This document shows, one piece after another, positions 25,404 through 35,230 of a stretch of DNA of 64,000 nt. The notes beneath the pieces were generated by a model. It was given only the letters and a program-made list of their open reading frames with translations. It was not told the origin of the DNA and searched no databases. Location of the stretch: contig NZ_AVCJ01000005.1 of the NCBI RefSeq assembly GCF_000743535.1, positions 1 through 64,000 of the forward strand, written 5' to 3'. This DNA is from Arenimonas donghaensis DSM 18148 = HO3-R19 (GTDB taxonomy: Bacteria > Pseudomonadota > Gammaproteobacteria > Xanthomonadales > Xanthomonadaceae). The first letter of the stretch is position 1. Every line of letters begins with the position of its first letter. Both the position numbers and the translations under genes were made by a program.

Positions 25404-26368
25404 GGCGCCACCCCGGTGCCCACGGCGGGCACGTCCACTTCCACCACGACCGGCATGCCGGTCTTGAGCCCGCGGGTATCGCCCTGCAGGTGCACCAATA
25501 CGTCCAGCACCGGCACCGGCGCCAGGCGGGACTTGCTGCGCACGGCACGGCCCAGGTCGGCCACCGTACCCTGCAGGCGCTGCCCGGCGCCGCCCTGCAG
25601 GCGGATGCGTGCAGCCTGGCCCTGTTCCACGCGAAGCATGTCGCGCTCGGCGACGGTGGCGCGCACCACCAGGGTGCCGGGATCGGGCATTTCCGCCACC
25701 GACTGGCCCATGAACACCTGGCTGCCGACTTCATAACGTTCGCCGCGCCAGTTCGACTTCACCACCACCACGCCATCTCGCGGCGCGACCACGGTGAGCT
25801 GGGCCAGGGCCCGCGTCAGTTCGTCCACGTCCGACTGCGCGCGCGCCACGTCCGAGGCGACGAGGTCGCGTTCGGCTTCGCGCAGGCGCTGGGCCAGCAC
25901 CTCCTTGCGCTGCATCAGCGCGTTGCGCCGGGCGGCCTGCTCGCGTTCTATCACCAGCTTGCGGTAGTCCACCGAACGCACCAGCTCGGCCGGCTGGTCG
26001 GCCTTGCGCTCGGCCTTCTGCAGGTTGGCCACCTGCTCGGCCGTGGCCAGGCGATCGGTGCGTTCGCGCTCGGCCAGGTTCAGCAGCAGGGTCGCCTGCT
26101 CGCTTTGTTTTTGCTTGAGCTGGCCCTGTGCCTCCACCAGCCGGCGCTGCAGGTCGGTGCCGTCGAAGGTGACGATGGGCGTGCCGGCCTTGATCGTGCT
26201 GCCATCGGTGGCCAGCGCGGTGATCTGGAAATTCCAGACGCCCGGCACCGACGGCGGCGCGATGGTGGCGCTGTCGAGGGCGGCGATTTCACCCTCGAGC
26301 TGCAGGGTGTCGGCGGTGGCCGCGAGCGGCGACAGCAGGGCCAGCAGCAGCAGGCAGGTCCGGTTCAC
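25400..26368 (-). CDS. Adaptor (membrane-fusion) protein, second of three
   Basis: A 322-residue HlyD-family protein. The start is the GTG at 26368, which begins a signal peptide (MNRTCLLLLALLSPLAATA) and overlaps the upstream adaptor stop by 4 bp. Lipoyl halves (GSTIKAGTPIVTFDGTDLQ and APRDGVVVVKSNWRGERYEVGSQ, VFMGQSVAEMPDPG) flank a long coiled-coil hairpin (about 75-190), followed by a beta-barrel. It has no lipobox. It differs clearly in sequence from the other two adaptors, so this is not a recent tandem duplication. Confidence 0.87.
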   Translation of the reverse strand: MNRTCLLLLALLSPLAATADTLQLEGEIAALDSATIAPPSVPGVWNFQITALATDGSTIKAGTPIVTFDGTDLQRRLVEAQGQLKQKQSEQATLLLNLAERERTDRLATAEQVANLQKAERKADQPAELVRSVDYRKLVIEREQAARRNALMQRKEVLAQRLREAERDLVASDVARAQSDVDELTRALAQLTVVAPRDGVVVVKSNWRGERYEVGSQVFMGQSVAEMPDPGTLVVRATVAERDMLRVEQGQAARIRLQGGAGQRLQGTVADLGRAVRSKSRLAPVPVLDVLVHLQGDTRGLKTGMPVVVEVDVPAVGTGVAP

Positions 26369-27361
26369 GGGGCGGTCTCCGCACTGTCGGCGGCCGGGCC
26401 GGTCGTGGCCGCGACCCGCACGCTCATGCCGGGGCGCAGCGGCAGCGCGTAGTCGGCCGGCAGGGCGATGTCCACGACGAAGTAGCGGCCGCTGCCCCAC
26501 TCGGCCTTGGCCTGGGGCGTGCCGCCGATGGCGGTGATGCGGCCGGGCAGCGACTGCCCGCGAATGGCATCGAACTGCAGGGTCACCGGCTGGCCGACGG
26601 CCAGTCCGCGCCGATCGGGTTCGAGCGCGTAGGCGCGAACGCCCAGTTCGCCGGGTCGCACCAGTTCGCCGATCGCCTGGCCGGAGTTGGTGGCGCTGCC
26701 TTCTTCGTAGCGCTGGCCAGACCAGGCGTTGAAGTAGAACGTGGCCACGCCGCTGCCTACGGCCCGCTGCTCGGCCATGGCGATCACGGCCTCGGCGTAG
26801 TCGAGGTCGGTCTGCAGCTTGGCGATTTCCAGCGCGCCGTCGCTGCGACGACGGGCGACGGCGGTGCGGGCGGCGGTGAGCTCCTCGGCCTTGAGCGCCA
26901 GCTCGCGGCGGGCGCGTTCGAGCTCGCCCTGGTGGCGGTCGGCGTCGATGCGGGCGATGTAGTCGGCCGGGATCGCGGCATCGACCTCGGCCTTGGCCAG
27001 CGCGGCCTCGGCGTCGACCAGGGCCAGCTCGGCGTCGATTTCGCGCACGGCCAGCTCGGCCAGTTCCTTGTCGATGCGGGCGCGGGCCTGGGCGATCTGC
27101 ACCTTCAGCGATTCCTGCTGCGACAGCGTGGCGCCCGGATCGATGCGCACCAGGGGATCGCCGGGCTGCACCTGCGCGCCCTCCTCGGCCAGGAAGCGCA
27201 GGGTGACGGGACTGGATTCGGACATCGGCGCGTAGATGATCTCGGCGCCCGGCGCGTGCACCTGGCCGGTGATGACGACGGTGCGCGGCGCGGCGGCGTC
27301 CGGCGCCGGCTCCTGCGCCAGCGCGGGGGCCAGCGCCAGCAGCGCGCCGAGCACCAGGGTT

Positions 27362-27378
<17 letters not shown>
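26365..27378 (-). CDS. Adaptor (membrane-fusion) protein, first of three
   Basis: A 337-residue exported HlyD-type protein (MIRRAETLVLGALLALAPALAQ signal). Lipoyl-like EEGAQVQPGDPLVRIDPGA is followed by a coiled-coil hairpin dense in Ala/Glu/Arg (about 95-215), then the second lipoyl half (SGQRYEEGSATNSGQAIGE) and a beta-barrel with FDAIRGQSLPGRITAIGG. It overlaps the ATPase gene end by 17 bp, so translational coupling is likely. Confidence 0.87.
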
Positions 27379-28036
<658 letters not shown>

Positions 28037-28065
28037 GCCGTCCGGGAGTCGTTCGACTAGCCGGT

Positions 28066-28080
28066 CTTATGCGGGATAAG
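28066..28080. promoter_or_regulatory. Palindrome CTTAT-N5-ATAAG upstream of the ABC/adaptor operon
   Basis: A perfect 5-bp inverted repeat lies 30-44 bp before the ATPase start, and outward CCGGT/ACCGG bases extend it with a 2-nt bulge. It may be an operator for the operon. As RNA it could also act as a weak terminator of the hydrolase-monooxygenase gene upstream, although no T-run follows. Confidence 0.35.
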
Positions 28081-28119
28081 CGACCGGGGCGCAAGTCCGA
28101 AAATTCCCACCTCCCGGAC

Positions 28120-30471
28120 CTATCGAAACTGGTAGGCCCCGTCGGCCAGGTGGCGCAGTCCGCGGCGGTATTCGGCGGTGAATCCCGGGAATATCGCCAC
28201 GACCTTGCCGTTGTCCATGCGGTACCAGCTACGGCACTGCGCCCAGACCGAGCCCGACAGGCGCTGTTGCAGGCCGGCGTTGTGGGCGCGCATCACGTCC
28301 TCGCGCACTTCGATGGCGCGGTGGCCGCCGGCATCAACGGCCCGCATGCAGGCGATGGCATGGCGCACCGCGGGTTCGATGTAGAGCAGGGTCGACGTGT
28401 GGCCGGTGGCGGTGTTCGGACCCAGCAGCAGGAACAGGTTCGGGAACCCCGCCACGCTGATGCCGTGCCAGGCCTCCGGGCCATCCCGCCAGGCGCCGGC
28501 CAGGGTCCGGCCGCCGCGACCGGTCACCTGGATCGACTGCAGCAGGTGCACGGTGTCGAAGCCGGTGGCGCAGACCAGCACGTCCAGCTCGCGTTCGCTG
28601 CCGTCGACGCAGCGGATGCCGGTGGCGGTGAAACGCTCGATGCCGGCGGTCACCAGTTCCACGTGCGGCTGCACCAGGGTCGGGTAGTAATCGCTGGAAT
28701 AGATGATGCGCTTGCAGCCCAGGGGGTAGCCGGGGACCAGCGCCGCGCGCAGGGCGGGGTCGGCCACCTGGCCCTGCAGGTGGCGGCGCGCCAGCCACAG
28801 CAGGAGACGCCGCATCAGCGTGCCGTCCTCGAAGCCGCGCCGGCCCAGTTCCAGGAACGCCACCCAGGACCGGCGCACCAGCGCGGCATAGGGCGGCAGC
28901 CGCGCCAGCACGCGGTCGAACCAGCGGTACTTGCGCTCGAGCCGCGGCAACACCCAGTTGGCGGTGCGCTGGAAGACGTGCACCCGGGTCGCGTTCGCGG
29001 CGATGGGCGGCACCAGCTGCACGGCCGTGGAGCCGGTGCCGATAATTCCCACGCGTTTGCCCCGCATGGCCACGCCCTCGTCCCAGCGGGCGCTGTGCAG
29101 GCGCTCGCCACGGAAGTCTTCCAGGCCCGGGATGTCCGGCCAGCGTGGCTGGCTCAGCGGCCCGGTGCTGCAGATGAAAAACCGCGACTCGAATCGCTCG
29201 CCGCCTTCGGTGCGAAACCGCCAGTGGCCGCTGGCCTCGTCATACCGGGCCTCGGCCAGCCGCGTGCCCAGGCGCAGGCGTGCGCCCAGGCCGTGTTTTT
29301 CCGCCAGCGCCTGCTGGTAGGCCTGGATCTGGGCCGCCTCGGCGAAGCGTTGGCGCCAGTGCGGGTTGGGCGCGAAGGAGAACGCGTACGCCGGTGCCGG
29401 CACGTCGACCTGGGCACCGGGGTAGCGGTTGTCCCACCAGGTGCCGCCAATGCCCTGGCTCTGTTCGAGCATGACGAAATCGTGCAGCCCGGCTTTCTGC
29501 AGTTCGATGGCGGCACACAGGCCGGACATGCCGGCGCCGAGGATCACGGTGTGGTGGACGCGCGCGGGACGAGGGAAGGTATCCAGCGCACGCGCGACGA
29601 ACCGACCCAGCCTCGCCACCGCGGCATCCGCGCTCGGCAGCTGCCCGGCATGCAGCTGGAAGACATGCCAGCGACCCGGCGTGAAGTCGCGCTCGGCGTG
29701 CACGCCCGCTCGCGCCAGCGCTTCGAGCAGCGCTTCCACCTGCGGACGCAGCAGGTCGTCGCTGCCGAACTGCACCAGGGTGGGCGGCAGCCCGCGCAGG
29801 TCGGCCAGCAGCGGCGACACCAGCGCGTTGGCCAGGTCGTTGCCGGCATAGTGGCGCGCATTCGCGCGGGCCCAGGCCTCGCTGAGCAGCGCCTCGCCCG
29901 GCACCGGTGGCAGCGGCGTGTCCGCGCGCAGGTCAACCAGCGGCGCCAGCAGCACCAGGGCCGCCGGCAGCGGCTGGCCCGTCTCGCGCAACTTCAGGGC
30001 GAGGGCCAGCGCCAGGCCGCCGCCCGCCGAATCCCCGGCGACCACGACGGGGCCTTCGGCGGCCAGCGCGGCATAGGCGGCCAAGGCGTCCTCCAGCGCC
30101 GCGGGGAACGGATGCTCGGGCGCCAGGCGGTAATCGATGACCGACACCGGCACGCCGGCGGCATGCGCCAGCCAGGCCGCCAACGTGCGATGCGTGCGCG
30201 GTGAACCGGTGGTATAGCCGCCGCCGTGCAGGAACAGCACGGCGCCTTCGCGGACCGGCGCTGCACGCGCGTCGCGCCAGGTTTGCGCGGCCACCCCGCC
30301 CAGGCGGGCGGGGGCCATCGCGATGCCATGCGGCAACCGGCCGATGCCGGCCAGGAGGTCCATCCATCGGCGCTGGAACGCCGGCGTGAATCGCGGGCTG
30401 AGCACCGGCCTGACCAGCCATCGGAGCGTGGCGCGAAGCGCGGCGGCGCGTAAGGAGTCGCGGGTTGGCAT
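28120..30471 (-). CDS. Fused alpha/beta-hydrolase and Baeyer-Villiger monooxygenase
   Basis: A 783-residue two-enzyme polypeptide. Residues 1-300 are a hormone-sensitive-lipase-family esterase: oxyanion HGGG at 82-85, nucleophile elbow GDSAG at 146-150, then an Asp in FGSDD and a His in GRWHVFQLHAG. Residues 300-783 are a class B flavin monooxygenase: FAD motif GAGMSG (312-317), the Baeyer-Villiger fingerprint FRGERLHSARWD (453-464) and NADPH motif GIIGTGSTA. It could convert a ketone to an ester and hydrolyse that ester. The start 30471 is chosen because sequence further upstream shows no domain. The ketone substrate is unknown. Confidence 0.92.
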   Translation of the reverse strand: MPTRDSLRAAALRATLRWLVRPVLSPRFTPAFQRRWMDLLAGIGRLPHGIAMAPARLGGVAAQTWRDARAAPVREGAVLFLHGGGYTTGSPRTHRTLAAWLAHAAGVPVSVIDYRLAPEHPFPAALEDALAAYAALAAEGPVVVAGDSAGGGLALALALKLRETGQPLPAALVLLAPLVDLRADTPLPPVPGEALLSEAWARANARHYAGNDLANALVSPLLADLRGLPPTLVQFGSDDLLRPQVEALLEALARAGVHAERDFTPGRWHVFQLHAGQLPSADAAVARLGRFVARALDTFPRPARVHHTVILGAGMSGLCAAIELQKAGLHDFVMLEQSQGIGGTWWDNRYPGAQVDVPAPAYAFSFAPNPHWRQRFAEAAQIQAYQQALAEKHGLGARLRLGTRLAEARYDEASGHWRFRTEGGERFESRFFICSTGPLSQPRWPDIPGLEDFRGERLHSARWDEGVAMRGKRVGIIGTGSTAVQLVPPIAANATRVHVFQRTANWVLPRLERKYRWFDRVLARLPPYAALVRRSWVAFLELGRRGFEDGTLMRRLLLWLARRHLQGQVADPALRAALVPGYPLGCKRIIYSSDYYPTLVQPHVELVTAGIERFTATGIRCVDGSERELDVLVCATGFDTVHLLQSIQVTGRGGRTLAGAWRDGPEAWHGISVAGFPNLFLLLGPNTATGHTSTLLYIEPAVRHAIACMRAVDAGGHRAIEVREDVMRAHNAGLQQRLSGSVWAQCRSWYRMDNGKVVAIFPGFTAEYRRGLRHLADGAYQFR

Positions 30472-30518
30472 CCACGGAGCATAAGGGAGGCGCCGTCGCG
30501 GCGGGGTAAGCTTTGGCG

Positions 30519-31016
30519 ATGGACCCCGTCCGCACCTACCCGCCCCCGGCCGCGATGATGCAGGCCTTCGCCGACGCCGTGTACCGCGTATACGACGGCG
30601 ACCGGGCCATCCCCCTGTACATTGGCCGCGCCAATCCCGCCCTGGCGGCGCTGCTGGCACGCCATGGCGCTAGCCATGGCGGCCTGGTCACCGGCGAAAA
30701 TCCCTTCGGCCAGGTGCAGTCGCCGGAAGAGAACGCCACCGCCAACCAGGCGTTGCGCGAAGCCATCGATGCCCACGGCCTGGCCCGCGTGGACTCGGAC
30801 GGCGGCAGCGAAGACGGCGGCTGGAACGAGCCCGGTTTTATGGTGATCGGCGGCGGCGACGCCGTGATGGATTCGCTGGCCCGGCGGTTCCGCCAGGCCG
30901 CCTGGGTGCGCATCGATGCCGACGGGATACCCACGCTGGCGCCCTGCCGCTATCCCCTGGCAGGCGAAGGCGATCCCCCCTGCTGGCCCGCCGGCATCCT
31001 CCCGGCATCCCCGTAG
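30519..31016 (+). CDS. DUF3293-like protein
   Basis: A 165-residue soluble protein. The segments VTGENPFGQVQSPEENATANQ and WNEPGFMVIGGGD followed by RRFRQAAWV match the pattern of DUF3293 proteins, whose function is unknown. The N-terminus begins MDPVRTYPPP. It is divergent from the hydrolase-monooxygenase fusion by 47 bp. The short C-terminal Pro-rich tail is probably disordered. Confidence 0.65.
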   Translation: MDPVRTYPPPAAMMQAFADAVYRVYDGDRAIPLYIGRANPALAALLARHGASHGGLVTGENPFGQVQSPEENATANQALREAIDAHGLARVDSDGGSEDGGWNEPGFMVIGGGDAVMDSLARRFRQAAWVRIDADGIPTLAPCRYPLAGEGDPPCWPAGILPASP

Positions 31017-31114
31017 CTGGGCAGGACTGCCACGGCGCTGGCGGGTACGCCGGCCAACTTGCGTTAAGTAGGATGCCGGCCGGTTCGCGGTCGCACCCAC
31101 CGAGGACCCACACC

Positions 31115-31777
31115 ATGCGCCAGTCGCTCTGTCTGTTAGCCCTGCTTGCCCTGCAGCCCGCCCTCGCCTCCGACCGGATCCCCGACTGGGATGGCGGCGA
31201 GGCCTATGTCTTCAGCTACGGCCCGATGGGCCCGCTGCGGATGGGCAAGGTCGCCGCGGACGGCAGCGTTGAACTCAAGCTGCCGGCCGTACCCAGTAGC
31301 GAACAAACTCTGGGCGACACCTTCCCGTCGTGCCTGGAGAGTGGCGAACCCATGGTGAGTGAGCCCTTGGCCTCGTTCACGCCGACCAGCCTGTTCCTGG
31401 CAGCCGACGAGGATGCCGTGGAAGAGCTTGGCAGCCTCGAGCTGGTCAGCTCGCAGGAAGTGCTGGACTGGCGTTCCAGCTACGGCCAGGGCAACGCGGC
31501 CGCAGGCAGCTGGTACCAGTACGTGAATGTCTCCCAGGCGGCGGCACTGCAGGCGGAGTGCATGCTGCCCACGTACACCGGCGAAGGCGACGACAACTTC
31601 GAGCAGGTCACCGACTACGCCGTGCAGTTTCAGGCCGGTTGGAACCTGATGCGCAACGAGATCACCGAACTGCGCGCCGGACCGTCGGGCAAGCAGTATC
31701 CCAAGCACATCCGCATCACCGTGTCCGACGACGTGCCGGGGGACGCGCGGTGGCTGTTCCGTCCGCGCGCTGAGTGA
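31115..31777 (+). CDS. Hypothetical exported protein
   Basis: A 220-residue protein with a clear signal peptide (MRQSLCLLALLALQPALAS) and a GAGG-type ribosome binding site upstream of ATG 31115. The mature part is acidic, with two Cys (FPSCLESG and ECMLPTYTG) that could form a disulfide, and no recognised fold. Its stop codon abuts the convergent SDR gene's stop at 31778. Confidence 0.65.
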   Translation: MRQSLCLLALLALQPALASDRIPDWDGGEAYVFSYGPMGPLRMGKVAADGSVELKLPAVPSSEQTLGDTFPSCLESGEPMVSEPLASFTPTSLFLAADEDAVEELGSLELVSSQEVLDWRSSYGQGNAAAGSWYQYVNVSQAAALQAECMLPTYTGEGDDNFEQVTDYAVQFQAGWNLMRNEITELRAGPSGKQYPKHIRITVSDDVPGDARWLFRPRAE

Positions 31778-32467
31778 TCAGACCCGCCCGGTGACCGGCA
31801 GCAGGACCCCGGTGATGGCGCTGGCGTTGTCGGACAGCAGGAACACGATGGCCGCGGCCAGCTGCGCCGGCTGCACCCAGGCGCCGAAATCGGCGTCGGG
31901 CATGTCGGCTCGGTTGGCCGGGGTATCGATGATGCTCGGCAGCAGCGCGTTGACGGTGATGCCGCGGTCCTTGAGTTCTTCGGCCAGGGCTTCGGTGAAA
32001 CGCATGACACCGGCCTTGGATGCCGCGTAGGCGCCCATGCCGGCGCCGGCCTTCACGGCGCCGTTCGCACCGATGTTGATGATGCGACCACCGTCGGGCA
32101 GGTGCGCCAGCGCCGCCTGGCTGGCGGCGACCGCCGTGCGCACGTTCATCTGGTACATGCGGTCCCAGGTGTCGAGCGAACCACCCTGCACTTTCTCCCA
32201 GGCGAAGCCGCCGGCGATGTTCACCACGCCATGCAGGCCGCCGTGGGCCTTGGCGATGGCATCGAAAGCCGCCTGCGTCGCCGCCGCATCACCCAAATCA
32301 ACGCCGCCATGCAAATGGGCATTGCCCAGGGCCTTGGGTTCGCGCGGTGCGTCCGCCAGGTCGATGGCGGCCACCGTCGCGCCCTGCTCAAGCAGCGATT
32401 TGACGACGGCCGTTCCCAGGATTCCGAACGCGCCGGTGACGGCATAGACCTTGCCACTCAGGGACAT
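31778..32467 (-). CDS. Short-chain dehydrogenase/reductase
   Basis: A 229-residue classical SDR: NAD(P)-binding TGAFGILG at residues 11-18, NIAGG after strand 4, active-site Tyr and Lys in YAASKAG, and a C-terminal LPVTG that closes the substrate pocket. A catalytic Ser is expected near INIGANG, where the sequence is Ala/Gly-rich; the Ser is not obvious. An AGGAG ribosome binding site precedes the ATG. The substrate is unknown; the family includes 3-oxoacyl-ACP-reductase-like enzymes. Confidence 0.82.
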   Translation of the reverse strand: MSLSGKVYAVTGAFGILGTAVVKSLLEQGATVAAIDLADAPREPKALGNAHLHGGVDLGDAAATQAAFDAIAKAHGGLHGVVNIAGGFAWEKVQGGSLDTWDRMYQMNVRTAVAASQAALAHLPDGGRIINIGANGAVKAGAGMGAYAASKAGVMRFTEALAEELKDRGITVNALLPSIIDTPANRADMPDADFGAWVQPAQLAAAIVFLLSDNASAITGVLLPVTGRV

Positions 32468-32602
32468 CTTGTCGCTCCTGCAAATTCAATCGCCCGATAT
32501 TACCGGAGATTCCAGGCTGGCCGGATCCAGCGCCCTGGTACGTACTTTCCCAGGGTCATTCGCAGCAGGCGCATCGCCTGTGCATCGCCTACGGAGAAAA
32601 GA

Positions 32603-33166
32603 ATGCCGAACATTCTCAAGCGCAACGGGCTCACCTTGTTGCTGGCCCTTCCCCTGATCTCGTGTGGCAACGCCGACGTCGCCCTTCCAAACGACGCGCA
32701 AGCGGCCGGCGAACAGTCCGGTGACAATACTGCGCTTCACGCCCCGGAGCCGGCGGCGGCAGCCGGCGGCAGCGCATCGGGCGGCAGCGGTGACATCGTA
32801 TTGCTGATCGCCGGTGCGCAGGATGGCAAGGGTGCCGCGGGCGTGACTTCCTGCGAGATTGATTTCCAGGTGCGCAACGGATTGTCCGAACCGATCAAGT
32901 TCGTCGCCGCATTCTGGCGGCCAGTGGTCGTGGACGGTATCGTCACGGCCCAAAGCGCCGTGGACGCGCGCGGGGACCAGCGTTTCTACGGCGGCAAGGT
33001 GGCGGCGGGGGAAACCAAGTCACGCAAGGGCAAGGTGACCGGCGTGTCCTGCGAACACGTCACCGGCCTGCGCCTGTGGGACGTTACGTGCGGCCTGGAG
33101 TCGCGCGCCGACTGCAAGGATCGCGTGTCGGTGGACAACCAGAGCCAGCTCACCCTCAGCCCATAG
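32603..33166 (+). CDS. Hypothetical lipoprotein
   Basis: A 187-residue protein with a lipoprotein signal (MPNILKRNGLTLLLALPLISC, lipobox LISC) and a ribosome binding site GGAGAAAAGA before ATG 32603. A low-complexity Ala/Gly/Ser linker follows (about residues 40-68), then a domain with Cys residues (VTSCEIDF, VSCEHV, VTCGLESRADC) likely paired in disulfides. It overlaps the convergent prpF gene by 11 bp. The family is not recognised. Confidence 0.65.
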   Translation: MPNILKRNGLTLLLALPLISCGNADVALPNDAQAAGEQSGDNTALHAPEPAAAAGGSASGGSGDIVLLIAGAQDGKGAAGVTSCEIDFQVRNGLSEPIKFVAAFWRPVVVDGIVTAQSAVDARGDQRFYGGKVAAGETKSRKGKVTGVSCEHVTGLRLWDVTCGLESRADCKDRVSVDNQSQLTLSP

Positions 33167-34337
33167 GCACCCGCACCGCGCCTTCCATCAGCACGCGGGC
33201 GCTGCGGCTCATGATGGCCTTGCGCACCTGCCACCGGCCGTCCACCTGCGTGGCCTCGGCGCCCACGCGCAGGGTGCCGCTGGGATGGCCGAAACGCACG
33301 GCCTGGCGGACGCCGCCGCCGGCGGCTTCGTTGACCAGGGTGCCGGGAATGGCCGCGGCGGTGCCGATGGCCACGGCACAGGTGCCCATCATCGCGTGGT
33401 GCAGCTTGCCCATCGACAGCGCGCGCACGCACAGGTCGATGTCGCCGGCGGCGATCGCCTTGCCACTGCTGACGACGTGGTCGGTGGCCGGTGCGACGAA
33501 GGCAATCTTGGGCGTGTGCTGGCGCTTCGGCGCTTCGGCGACGTCCTTGATCAGGCCCATCCGCACGGCGCCGTAGGCGCGGATGGTTTCAAAGCGCGCC
33601 AGCGCCGCCGGGTCGCCGTTGATGGCGTCCTGCAGTTCGGTGCCGGTGTAACCGATGTCCTTGGCGCGCACGAAAATCGTCGGAATGCCTGAGTTGATCA
33701 TCGTCGCCTCGAATTGGCCCACGCCGGGCACGTCGAGCGTGTCCACCAGGTGGCCGGTCGGGAACAGCGCGCCGCCGTCTTCGCCCTCGTCCGCCGGGTC
33801 CATGAACTCAAGCACGATCTCCGCGGCCGGGAAGGTGACGCCGTCGAGTTCGAAGTCGCCGGTTTCCTGCACCTCGCCGTGGCTGATGGGCACGTGGCAG
33901 ACGATGGTCTTGCCGATGTTCGCCTGCCAGACCTTCACCGGGAACACGCCATTCGCGGGCAGGCGTGCCTTGTCGATGAAACCGTTGGCGATGGCGAAGG
34001 GGCCCACCGCGGTGCTGAGGTTGCCGCAGTTGCCCGACCAGTCGACGAAGGCGCTGTCGATCGACACCTGGCCGTAGAGGTAATCCACATCGTGGCCCGG
34101 CTGGCTGGAGCGGCTGATGATCACGCACTTGCTGGTGCTGCTGGTGGCGCCGCCCATGCCGTCGGTGTGTTTGCCGTAGGGGTCGGGCGAGCCGATCACG
34201 CGCATCAGCAGCGCGTCGCGCGCCGGGCCCGGCACCCGCGCAGCCTCGGGCAGGTCGTCGAGGCGGAAGAACACGCCCTTGGAGGTGCCGCCGCGAAGGT
34301 AGGTGGCCGGGATCTTGGTTTGAGGTGCGTGGGTCAT
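33156..34337 (-). CDS. prpF: 2-Methylaconitate cis-trans isomerase (PrpF family)
   Basis: Works with AcnD in the methylcitrate cycle of propionate use, converting the AcnD product between 2-methylaconitate isomers. The 393-residue diaminopimelate-epimerase-fold protein shows the PrpF signature IPATYLRGGTSKGVFF at the N-terminus, DGMGGATSSTSKC, VDWSGNCGNLS (Cys of the active site) and MMGTCAVAIGTAA. The start 34337 is preferred over 34364, which adds nine residues. It is on the same strand as acnD but separated from it by the HEPN/MNT pair. Confidence 0.92.
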   Translation of the reverse strand: MTHAPQTKIPATYLRGGTSKGVFFRLDDLPEAARVPGPARDALLMRVIGSPDPYGKHTDGMGGATSSTSKCVIISRSSQPGHDVDYLYGQVSIDSAFVDWSGNCGNLSTAVGPFAIANGFIDKARLPANGVFPVKVWQANIGKTIVCHVPISHGEVQETGDFELDGVTFPAAEIVLEFMDPADEGEDGGALFPTGHLVDTLDVPGVGQFEATMINSGIPTIFVRAKDIGYTGTELQDAINGDPAALARFETIRAYGAVRMGLIKDVAEAPKRQHTPKIAFVAPATDHVVSSGKAIAAGDIDLCVRALSMGKLHHAMMGTCAVAIGTAAAIPGTLVNEAAGGGVRQAVRFGHPSGTLRVGAEATQVDGRWQVRKAIMSRSARVLMEGAVRVPMG

Positions 34338-34350
34338 GGATAACTGCCGT

Positions 34351-34614
34351 TTACGTGAATGCATCCAGGGTATCTGCCACGCGTTGGCAAGCTGCGACGG
34401 TGTCGATCACCAGTCGCTCCTCGACCTCCACGTGGCCTTCGTATTCCGCGAGGTTCCGTTTTCCGTGTGCATGGTCCAGGACCCGCCAGACTTCGGGGCC
34501 CAGCTGCAGGGTATGCGGCAGCACCTGGAAAACGATATATCGATGTCGGGCGCGATAACCGTGCCGGCGCAGGGCGGCCAGGCAGCCGGCCAGATTCTCA
34601 AGCGGCGAGGACAT
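34351..34614 (-). CDS. Small HEPN-like protein (putative toxin-like RNase)
   Basis: An 87-residue helical protein with HRYIVFQVLPHTL, then LDHAHGKRNLAEYEGH and a final amphipathic helix. The Arg53-Asn54 and His61 arrangement resembles the RNase motif of HEPN toxins, although the spacing is one residue longer than canonical RX4-6H. Its ATG lies inside the end of the upstream nucleotidyltransferase gene (17-bp overlap), the usual layout of HEPN/MNT pairs. In type VII systems the MNT protein AMPylates and silences the HEPN RNase. Assignment is by context plus motif. Confidence 0.6.
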   Translation of the reverse strand: MSSPLENLAGCLAALRRHGYRARHRYIVFQVLPHTLQLGPEVWRVLDHAHGKRNLAEYEGHVEVEERLVIDTVAACQRVADTLDAFT

Positions 34615-35230
34615 GCTCGGCCCCCACCAGCCACAACTTCGGTTGTGCCATGACCTTGCTTACAAAGGCATTGCCATCGCCGATTCGCCGCGCCAGCTCG
34701 GAACGCGTGTAGATCGTCGGATGGATATCACGCCCCAACTGGCCAATGACGGGATGCAACGCGGCCATGAGCTCGGCATATCCCAGGGAATCAGAGACGA
34801 TCATCAGGTCGATGTCGCTGGCGGCCGTGTCCTCGCCCTTGGCGACCGACCCGTAGACAAAGGCGGCGATGAGCTCGTCCACGATCGGCGCAAGGGCGTC
34901 ACGCAGTGGCCCGGCCAGGCCAAACGTCTTGCGGACAATGGCGACGATCTCGTCGTGGATGGGGCTCTCTGGATTGGCGCGATACAGCTTCTGGTTGCCC
35001 TGTCGTTCGACCAACAGCAGGCCGCTGCCGGCAAGCCGCGCGAGTTCACGCTGCACGGCGCCGCTACCTGCGCCGGTCGTCTGGATCAGTTCGCTGACGC
35101 CCAAGCGCCGGCCAGGCCGCCCGAACAGGCAGGCAAGGACACGCTGCTGCGTCTGCGTGAACAGCGCGTCCGACAGGTTCGCCCGTGCGTACGCTGCCGC
35201 GGCTTCACTGACCCTGCTGGCTGGTTTCAT
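34598..35230 (-). CDS. Winged-helix plus MNT nucleotidyltransferase (putative antitoxin)
   Basis: A 210-residue protein. Residues 20-85 form a winged helix (VLACLFGRPGRRLGVSEL and GSGAVQRELARLAGSGLL); residues 115-165 carry the minimal nucleotidyltransferase motif GS (127-128) followed by SDIDL (138-142) with both Asp residues. MNT antitoxins of the HepT/MntA class AMPylate the partner HEPN. The fused DNA-binding domain suggests direct autoregulation, and two palindromes cover its start codon and upstream region (35230-35267). The start 35230 is the first in-frame ATG after those repeats; an alternative ATG is at 35236. Confidence 0.75.
   Translation of the reverse strand: MKPASRVSEAAAAYARANLSDALFTQTQQRVLACLFGRPGRRLGVSELIQTTGAGSGAVQRELARLAGSGLLLVERQGNQKLYRANPESPIHDEIVAIVRKTFGLAGPLRDALAPIVDELIAAFVYGSVAKGEDTAASDIDLMIVSDSLGYAELMAALHPVIGQLGRDIHPTIYTRSELARRIGDGNAFVSKVMAQPKLWLVGAEHVLAA

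Noticed and set aside
28069-30204. A long plus-strand open frame opposite the hydrolase-monooxygenase gene
   Set aside because: Shadow of a gene with intact catalytic motifs on the other strand; composition is Gln/Arg/His/Ala-biased with no domain.
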